Of a stretch of 17,921 bases of DNA, positions 12,913 to 17,921 are shown one piece after another (the stretch's first letter is position 1; each line of letters begins with the position of its first letter). Source of the stretch: JAKQHY01 sp034429475 (lineage in GTDB: Bacteria > Chloroflexota > Anaerolineae > B4-G1 > SLSP01). The notes under the pieces were generated by a model. The model saw only the letters and a program-made list of their open reading frames with translations, was not told where the DNA came from and ran no database searches. The stretch spans positions 1-17,921 of the forward strand of contig DAOUGD010000172.1 of NCBI GenBank assembly GCA_034429475.1, written 5' to 3'. The translations under genes and the position numbers were made by a program.

Positions 12913-15738
12913 ATGAACAGGAATGAAAAACTTAAGCAGATTGATGCTTTGAGGCAGGTGCAACGACTATTAGGCTTCGAGGATGATGTCGAAATGGCTA
13001 AAGCACTCAACGTTAGTAAATCAACGTTGTCGCGGGCATTTAATCCCGAGTGGGATAAACCACTCTCCAATGAACACCGATTGGAACTTGCCAAACTGTT
13101 AGGAAATCACTGCCACAATTTGCACGACTTGGCCCAGTTAGAACAACAAACTGGCTGGGTCTTGACCCCAGAGGAACGAAAAGTCGCGCGCGCGCATTTT
13201 CTGGGTCTGGAACAGCTTAATTTTCATGGGGTGCCGGTTTTTGACCCCCAACGCTATGTCTCGTGGGAGGCCAAACTGGCTGAGGTACAAACAGCAATAG
13301 TTACGATGTTAGATGAAGGTCAGCAGGTATTGGTTATTCACGGAACCCCCGGCGTTGGGAAAACCACTCTGGCTTTACGGGTGATTTATGAGAGCACCAC
13401 GCGCGAATCCTTCCCCGGTGGTATTTTCTGGATTGCAATGGAGGGACAACCCGAAACATATATCTGGCTCAAGTTGGCCGATTTCTTAATCCCAGAAACT
13501 CACTGGGATGTATCTGCTGACGCCGCGACTTGGGAACGTTTGAAAAGCCAGGTTATTAAACGACTTCCTAAAAAACAACGGTTTCTGATCGTATTGGATG
13601 ACGTAGAAAGTTATCTCAGTTGGGATACCTGGTTAGCCATTCCTGGACTGCATTTGTTAGTGACAACGCAATTAGCGCACTGGACGATATATGATCAATC
13701 CGGTAAAGTCCAGGAATATCCCCTGGACGTCTTACCCCAAGAGATTTCACGCACTCTATTGATTCAGAAGACGCCGGTCAATGTGCCGGAAGACGTAATA
13801 GAGCAACTACTGATACGGCTGGAAGGACTGCCCCTGGCATTGAGCATCGTCAATGCTTTAGCCCAGCAAGATCGTGGATTTCACACCTTGGCCAAAGAAA
13901 TTGGCCGAGACCATGTGATACCTTATCTGGATTTGAAGAAAGACGTGGGTGGATTGGCCCAGCCGCACAAAACAAGTAGTTTGCAGTGGGCATTCGATAT
14001 GAGTTATCGGCGTCTACCTGCTACTGATGCGTCCGTTTTTCGTTTTCTGGGATTGGTCGCCCAACCTTTTCAGGTGGAACTCGTGGCGCAGATTTCGGGC
14101 TATTCGGAAGTCGGCGCCGCTCTGCGGGTGTTGGTGAGCCACGGCCTGCTGGAACTTGAACAGGCCGGCAGCTATCGTATGCATCGCCTGTTACACGAAT
14201 ACGCCGAGATATTACTTGAGCGCGAGGATAAGGAGCACCTACCGGTGTGGCAGGAACGCTTTGCCGGTTACATGCTGGATTTGGGCAATGACATCCTGAC
14301 TATGTGGGAATCGGGACAAGAACGCGCGGCTCTTATTCGTTGGTCGGAGGAGTTCGAGGCCTTTAAGCGGGGATATGCGTATGCCGCACGTCTGAAAAAT
14401 GCTGAATGGTTGACGGCATATTGGCATCGGCTCTGGATTTACCTGGGCGTAACGGCGCAATCAGAGCAGGTAGTGAGGATGCTCCAGCCCTTTAATGGGG
14501 GCGTGCTTGACCCGGAATTGCAGACCATAGTCGCTGGTTATGCCGGGGAAATCTATCTTATGATGGGGCAAAGCGCCGCTGCCATTCCATTTTTGCAGCG
14601 TTGCCAAGCCTCCTTATGGGAACGGCAGCAACTTCACCTGTGGTTATTAGCCACAATCCGTTTGGGGCAGGCTTTCATAGAGACTGGGCAATTCTCTCAA
14701 GCCTGGACTGTGTTACACGCGCGCGCTCAGGCATATCAGCAGACTCTGGCCGCTTTACCCATTACCGATCCATTGTTGGTCGAAGCCTGGGGGTTTTTCG
14801 GGGCGGTACATCAAGTGAGTGGCGATCATGTCGGAGCGCTCTATGGCTATCGCAAAGCGTTGGAAATGCAACGCGCCCAGCTACAGGCCCCCCAATACTG
14901 GCCGGCTGCCCGTACTCTGCTCAGCATTGGTGAAAACGAGGCCGCGATCAACCGCTGGGCCGCTGCCGCGCAGACTTTTGCAGAGGGGATGTCTGTGGCC
15001 GATACCGGCGGCTATGACTTTCTGTGGGCAATGCACGCCAGCCAACGGGTGTTAGCCCTACTCCAACTGGGCGAGTCCGCGACCGCCAGAACCTTGTTGG
15101 GCGAAGTCGAGGAACGGAGCGGAGGCGATCCCCGGTTGAAGCCATTGCTATGTCTGGCGCGTGGAGAACTGGCTTGGGAACAAGGGGACATCGCAGCCGG
15201 CGAGACGGCATACCGGCAGGCCATTGAATCCACTCAAGGGACAACATTGGAAGTTGATTTATGGTGGCGATTGGCGAAGCATCGTCAGATGTGCCATGAT
15301 GAGGGCGGAATGATCGCAGCCTGGCAAACGATCCGTGAACGCACGTATCAGACCGGGAACTACTTTCGCTATTTGCAAGCTACCCTTGCCTATGGGCGGC
15401 ATCTGGTAGAACAAGGATCTACAACGGAAGGACAACGCCTCCTTGAGGAAGTTGAATCTCTGGCTACCCAACGAGGCTACGTGGCTTTCGCGGCGGAGGC
15501 AGCGGAGGCCTTGGGGATGCAGGACATTGCCGAGCAATTCCGCGAGAAGGCCCGCGCGCAAATAATGCCGCTCCTGTTGGCCCTTGAAATTGAGCCAATA
15601 AACGGAGTGAATTTGGATAGCATTTTCATCGAAGATGCCAGTGGGGCATGGCAACTTCTAACAGAAAAGCTCCCGAGTACGCCGGCGTTGGTGAATCCAC
15701 AAAACTTCTGGGGAACACCCACCCCTGATAGTGAGTAA
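12913..15738 (+). CDS. STAND-class NTPase: HTH + NB-ARC-like domain + helical repeats
   Basis: A 941-residue signal-transduction NTPase. An XRE-like helix-turn-helix lies at about 20-60 (EMAKALNVSKSTLSRAFNP). The NB-ARC-like NTPase has Walker A GTPGVGKT (144-151), Walker B LIVLDDVE (225-232), a sensor-like LLVTTQ, and GLPLAL (305-310); a winged helix follows (AFDMSYRRLPATDASVFRFLGLVA). From about 480 to 900 there are TPR-like helical repeats (for example GETAYRQAIE), the usual ligand-sensing arm. I chose the ATG at 12913 (GGGGG just upstream); an upstream GTG at 12790 would add 41 residues translated through the operator repeats. Family knowledge: such proteins oligomerise after ligand sensing, as transcription regulators (MalT-like) or immune sensors (Avs/NLR-like). 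With an HTH and no toxic effector domain, a regulator is more likely. The gene is less GC-rich than its neighbours. Confidence 0.9.
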   Translation: MNRNEKLKQIDALRQVQRLLGFEDDVEMAKALNVSKSTLSRAFNPEWDKPLSNEHRLELAKLLGNHCHNLHDLAQLEQQTGWVLTPEERKVARAHFLGLEQLNFHGVPVFDPQRYVSWEAKLAEVQTAIVTMLDEGQQVLVIHGTPGVGKTTLALRVIYESTTRESFPGGIFWIAMEGQPETYIWLKLADFLIPETHWDVSADAATWERLKSQVIKRLPKKQRFLIVLDDVESYLSWDTWLAIPGLHLLVTTQLAHWTIYDQSGKVQEYPLDVLPQEISRTLLIQKTPVNVPEDVIEQLLIRLEGLPLALSIVNALAQQDRGFHTLAKEIGRDHVIPYLDLKKDVGGLAQPHKTSSLQWAFDMSYRRLPATDASVFRFLGLVAQPFQVELVAQISGYSEVGAALRVLVSHGLLELEQAGSYRMHRLLHEYAEILLEREDKEHLPVWQERFAGYMLDLGNDILTMWESGQERAALIRWSEEFEAFKRGYAYAARLKNAEWLTAYWHRLWIYLGVTAQSEQVVRMLQPFNGGVLDPELQTIVAGYAGEIYLMMGQSAAAIPFLQRCQASLWERQQLHLWLLATIRLGQAFIETGQFSQAWTVLHARAQAYQQTLAALPITDPLLVEAWGFFGAVHQVSGDHVGALYGYRKALEMQRAQLQAPQYWPAARTLLSIGENEAAINRWAAAAQTFAEGMSVADTGGYDFLWAMHASQRVLALLQLGESATARTLLGEVEERSGGDPRLKPLLCLARGELAWEQGDIAAGETAYRQAIESTQGTTLEVDLWWRLAKHRQMCHDEGGMIAAWQTIRERTYQTGNYFRYLQATLAYGRHLVEQGSTTEGQRLLEEVESLATQRGYVAFAAEAAEALGMQDIAEQFREKARAQIMPLLLALEIEPINGVNLDSIFIEDASGAWQLLTEKLPSTPALVNPQNFWGTPTPDSE

Positions 15739-15878
15739 AGAACGGGTGGGGATGGCGCCCATTAACGTGTGTGGGTGTTGTTTTGACTGCTCACTATGGA
15801 ACCCATCATCACACACAACCACCGCCGCGCGGTCAGGTAAAAGTTATAGAGCCTTAAGCCTGTTGGGGCGGATGTTTG

Positions 15879-15906
15879 TTGCGTTGGTTACAACTTGCCC
15901 TATACT
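15879..15906 (+). promoter_or_regulatory. promoter of the Trypco1/methylase operon
   Basis: TTGCGT (15879-15884) and TATACT (15901-15906) are separated by 16 bases, and the first coding ATG is at 15948. The stretch between the STAND stop codon (15738) and this promoter, about 140 bases, holds no gene I can recognise and no clear intrinsic terminator. Confidence 0.6.
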
Positions 15907-15947
15907 GATGAGTGTACCCTCTGGTCACAGAGAAGAGGACGACGCCA

Positions 15948-16286
15948 ATGAGTGCGGAGATTACCCTGTATTATCGCCACGAGAAAGAGCCGGAGAAGGT
16001 TTGGCACACCACTCTCGATTATGCAGACTTCCCCATCCAGGTCCAATGGGCCAGCGAAGGCGGGCGCGTGGTGCAGGTATCCCGTTCCGGTGATGACCCG
16101 GAGATACAGGCGCGGGCGCAAAAGGCGCTGAATCTGGCAATGGGCACGATCCGGGCGATGGCTTACCGCGTTTCGCGGGCGGTGCAATCGTTGGAAGACC
16201 AGGGGCGTCCGGATGAAGCCGAAATCGAGTTTGGCGTGAACCTGGACGCCGAGGCCGGCGCGCTGTTGGCGAAGGCCGGCGCGTGA
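15948..16286 (+). CDS. Trypco1-type (CU044_2847-like) small protein, ended early by an in-frame TGA
   Basis: A 112-residue product resembling the trypsin-co-occurring domain 1 family, small beta-rich proteins found in bacterial conflict and signalling loci, with unknown mechanism. It begins with a beta-strand region (EITLYYRHEKEPEKVWH), followed by a helix (KALNLAMGTIRAMAYRVSRAVQSLE) and the typical IEFGVNLDAEAGALLAKAG. The ATG at 15948 has AGAGGA 7-9 bases upstream; a GTG at 15912 lies within the presumed leader. In family members another strand pair follows the helix-loop; here the TGA at 16284-16286 interrupts it, yet the same frame continues for 24 more sense codons with fitting sequence before a TAA. 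The downstream methylase starts 9 bases after that TAA, which supports an original length of 137 residues. Confidence 0.75.
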   Translation: MSAEITLYYRHEKEPEKVWHTTLDYADFPIQVQWASEGGRVVQVSRSGDDPEIQARAQKALNLAMGTIRAMAYRVSRAVQSLEDQGRPDEAEIEFGVNLDAEAGALLAKAGA

Positions 16287-16361
16287 GCGCAGATTACGGT
16301 CACGCTCAAATGGAAGGTGGAGACGCCGGAACGCCCTAAGATCGTTGTCGAATCGCATTAA
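16287..16361 (+). other. orphaned 3' tail of the Trypco1-type gene
   Basis: The frame after the TGA reads AQITVTLKWKVETPERP, then KIVVESH and TAA at 16359-16361. VTLKW with alternating hydrophobic residues is the expected closing strand of the Trypco1 family. No ribosome binding site lies upstream, so the tail is probably untranslated unless the TGA is read through. Confidence 0.7.
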
Positions 16362-16370
16362 AGGAAGACG

Positions 16371-17921
16371 ATGCCTTTCCACACCATCCACACCGAAGGC
16401 GGGCTGCTGCCTGCTGATTTGCTCGAAAGTATCCTGGCCGGCGACGCCATCGGGCAGGCCGAGGGCGACTTCCGCCTGCCGCGCGGCGCGCGCTTGAGCG
16501 ATGAGATCGCGGCGGCGTGGGCTGACGCTCGCGCGTATTGGGAGGCGTTCAACCGGGGGCTACGCCGTCTGCCGGAGGATGACCCCGCCACCACCCTCAC
16601 CCGCGAATTGTGGCTGACCCCGCTGCTGCGCTCCCTGGGCTACGATGACCTGACCTACTCGCCCCGCGCCGCCATCGTCGGCAATAGCACCTACGCCATC
16701 TCCCACTACCTTTCCCCCCTCCCCCAAAGCCTTGGGAGAGAGGCCGGGGGTGAGGGCGGGGGTGAGGGGATGCCCATCCACCTGACCGGCTGCGGCATTG
16801 AGATGGACCGCCGCCCACCCACGGGCGTCCCGCGCCTCAGCCCGCACGCACTGATGCAGGAATTCCTCAACCGCACGGAACACCTCTGGGGGCTGGTGAG
16901 CAACGGCTACAAACTGCGCCTGCTGCGCCATTCCGCGCTGATGACGCGCCCGGCCTACATCGAGTTCGATCTGCAAGCGCTGCTCGCCGGCGAGCATTTC
17001 AGCGACTTCACCTTGCTCTACCGGCTGCTGCATCGTTCCCATCTGCCGCGCACGGCGGCGGACGCGCCGGAGTGCTGGCTGGAACGTTACTATCAACAGG
17101 CATTGGATCAGGGTGGACGGGTGCGCGAGCGGCTGCGTGACGGCGTCGAGCAAGCCCTGCTCATCCTGGGGAACGGTTTCCTGGCGCAGCGCGGCAGTGA
17201 GGCGCTGCGCGCGCGGCTCAAAAGCGAGTTGCCGGCGCCCGCCTACTACCGCCAATTGCTGCGGCTGGTCTATCGCTTGCTGTTCTTGATGGTGTCCGAG
17301 GAGCGCGGGCTGGTGGGGCCGGAGACGGCGGCGCAGGCCGACATTTACCGGCGCTATTACGGCGTGACGCGCTTGCGCGATCAGGCGGAGGGGTATCTGG
17401 CGCGCGACGAACACGGCGATCTGTGGGAGGGCCTGAAGCAGACCTTCCGTCTGTACGCCGAGAGCGACATCGCGGCGCGGTTGGGGATGGCGGCGCTGGA
17501 CGGCGATCTCTTCGGGCCGGACGCGCTGCCGGATTTGGAGGGGGCCGCGCTCGCCAACTACGAGCTGCTGCGCGCGCTGCGGCATCTCTCGCTCTACCGC
17601 GATGAGCGTATCCTGCGCCGCGTCAATTACGCCGCGCTCGACGTGGAGGAACTCGGCAGCGTCTACGAGAGCCTGCTGGACTATCATCCCGTCATCGAGA
17701 CGCGCGACCGCCGCCTGACCTTCGCCTTCGTCAAAGGCGCAGAACGCAAGACCACCGGCTCGTACTACACCCGCCCGGAGTTGGTGAATGAACTCATCAA
17801 GAGCGCGTTGGAGCCGGTAATCGCAGAAAGACTGAGGGGGAGAGGGGGGGACAAGGAGACAAGGAGAGGGGGAGACAAGGAGAGGGGGAGACAAGAAGCC
17901 ACTTCTTCTCCCCCTCCCCCC
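16371..17921 (+). CDS. Eco57I-type adenine-specific methylase (DISARM DrmMI-like or type IIG-like), 3' end outside window
   Basis: An open frame of 517 codons from the ATG at 16371 (GGAAG 4-5 bases upstream) to the window end, 9 bases after the Trypco1 frame. The N-terminal region (TLTRELWLTPLLRSLGYDDL ... AIVGNSTYAISH) is followed by LTGCGIEMDRRPPTG, FLNRTEHLWGLVSNGYKLRL, RPAYIEFDLQAL and LYRLLHRSHLP, which I associate with the large Eco57I-type methylases. Further on come LRLVYRLLFLMVSEERG, then LGSVYESLLDYHP (about 427-439) and the SAM-site motif TGSYYTRPELV (462-472), which precedes motif I in this class. The NPPY and DPACGSG motifs must lie beyond 17921. It probably methylates adenine in an R-M or DISARM-like phage defence locus; which system cannot be decided without the downstream genes. 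Two low-complexity insertions interrupt it in frame. Confidence 0.82.
   Translation, partial: MPFHTIHTEGGLLPADLLESILAGDAIGQAEGDFRLPRGARLSDEIAAAWADARAYWEAFNRGLRRLPEDDPATTLTRELWLTPLLRSLGYDDLTYSPRAAIVGNSTYAISHYLSPLPQSLGREAGGEGGGEGMPIHLTGCGIEMDRRPPTGVPRLSPHALMQEFLNRTEHLWGLVSNGYKLRLLRHSALMTRPAYIEFDLQALLAGEHFSDFTLLYRLLHRSHLPRTAADAPECWLERYYQQALDQGGRVRERLRDGVEQALLILGNGFLAQRGSEALRARLKSELPAPAYYRQLLRLVYRLLFLMVSEERGLVGPETAAQADIYRRYYGVTRLRDQAEGYLARDEHGDLWEGLKQTFRLYAESDIAARLGMAALDGDLFGPDALPDLEGAALANYELLRALRHLSLYRDERILRRVNYAALDVEELGSVYESLLDYHPVIETRDRRLTFAFVKGAERKTTGSYYTRPELVNELIKSALEPVIAERLRGRGGDKETRRGGDKERGRQEATSSPPPP
16710..16770. repeat. GC-rich palindromic repeat inserted in frame in the methylase gene
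   Basis: The C-run CCCCCCTCCCCCAAAGCC, followed by TTGGGAGAGAGGCCGGGGG and two GGGTGAGGG words, matches the style of a common intergenic mobile palindrome (core CCCAAAGCCTTGGG). It codes for about 20 residues (LSPLPQSLGREAGGEGGGEG, residues 114-133) between ISH (110-112) and PIHLTGCG (135-142), which otherwise read as continuous family sequence. Confidence 0.8.
17831..17921. repeat. G/C-strand-biased repeat inserted in frame near the SAM motif of the methylase gene
   Basis: After ALEPVIAERL the sequence becomes purine-only: GGGGGAGAGGGGGGG, then the unit ACAAGGAGAGGGGGAG twice in tandem (17859-17874, 17875-17890), ACAAG, and a pyrimidine arm CTTCTTCTCCCCC that can pair back with GGGGGAGACAAGAAG. 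The frame stays open to the window end. The repeat continues beyond the window. Confidence 0.8.

Larger units (their letters stand above)
3019..17921. mobile_element. integrated element (left end in window, right end beyond it)
   Basis: The left boundary is taken as the point near 3019-3030 where L,D-transpeptidase coding sequence stops. Inside are a large serine recombinase at the edge, an FtsK-type translocase, a primase, a DUF3987 protein, a ParB-like/MT-A70 gene, a ribbon-helix-helix regulator, iteron-like repeats and a STAND NTPase, the typical content of an integrative plasmid, ICE or phage-plasmid. The N-terminal half of the transpeptidase should mark the other end, but I cannot find it up to 17921, so the end coordinate given is only the window limit. 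It is an inference that the Trypco1/Eco57I operon belongs to the element; an alternative is that the element is degenerate and ends near 15740-15880. No capsid, tail or relaxase gene is visible. Confidence 0.6.

Noticed and set aside
15739..15878. Right end of the element with the missing transpeptidase half
   Set aside because: No YkuD-like translation appears on either strand here, and no repeat of the left-junction sequence could be seen.
16284..16286. TGA recoded as an amino acid across the genome
   Set aside because: Several genes in the window end naturally at TGA (for example 341-343 and 1861-1863), and other proteins use TGG for Trp, so only a local event is supported.
16560..17894. 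A 444-codon open frame on the minus strand
   Set aside because: It lies opposite the Eco57I-type methylase frame, which has a start, a ribosome binding site and clear family motifs. The minus product is Gln/Arg/Val-rich without motifs.

Overview
The window looks like chromosomal DNA from a moderately GC-rich bacterium, most likely a member of Chloroflexota (Anaerolineae-like). This taxonomic guess is an inference from the gene styles: an M1-like lipoprotein, a SIMPL lipoprotein, a YkuD L,D-transpeptidase, large HTH-NTPase-TPR proteins and short mobile repeats inside genes. No rRNA or other phylogenetic marker is present.

Layout. (1) Positions 1-2868 are an ordinary host backbone: the 3' end of an unknown gene, an M1-type zinc aminopeptidase-like lipoprotein overlapping it, an imperfect hairpin cluster, a SIMPL (DUF541) lipoprotein with a strong intrinsic terminator, and the last ~50 codons of an L,D-transpeptidase on the minus strand. 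(2) Near 3019 this transpeptidase gene is broken by an inserted element. The element's first gene, a large serine recombinase (4580->2955), reads through the junction and takes its last codons and its stop from the transpeptidase sequence. (3) From 4580 to 12733 nearly everything is on the minus strand and looks like a plasmid-type or ICE-type backbone: ParB-like + MT-A70 methyltransferase (split by a 4-bp duplication), three small proteins of unknown function, a DUF3987 helicase-like protein, an iteron-like repeat cluster, a zinc-ribbon/TOPRIM primase, a ribbon-helix-helix repressor with a clear promoter/operator, a structured RNA with an intrinsic terminator, a membrane-anchored HTH protein, an FtsK-type DNA translocase and a small membrane protein. 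(4) Divergently, 12913-15738 encodes a 941-residue STAND protein (HTH + NB-ARC-like NTPase + helical repeats); three tandem 10-bp repeats and a palindrome lie between the divergent genes. (5) From 15879 a new plus-strand operon with its own promoter begins: a Trypco1-type small protein cut short by an in-frame TGA, then the first 517 codons of an Eco57I-type adenine methylase (DISARM DrmMI-like or type IIG-like). The methylase carries two in-frame insertions of GC-rich low-complexity or palindromic repeats and runs off the window.

Working together: the most economical reading is an integrative element that can excise (serine recombinase), replicate (primase, DUF3987, iterons), move or segregate (FtsK, ParB-like) and carry immunity or conflict genes (orphan methylase, STAND NTPase, Trypco1 and Eco57I methylase). 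The matching N-terminal half of the transpeptidase is not in the window, so the right end of the element should lie beyond 17921. Decay marks (frameshift in ParB-MT-A70, nonsense codon in the Trypco1 gene) suggest parts are being lost or switched.
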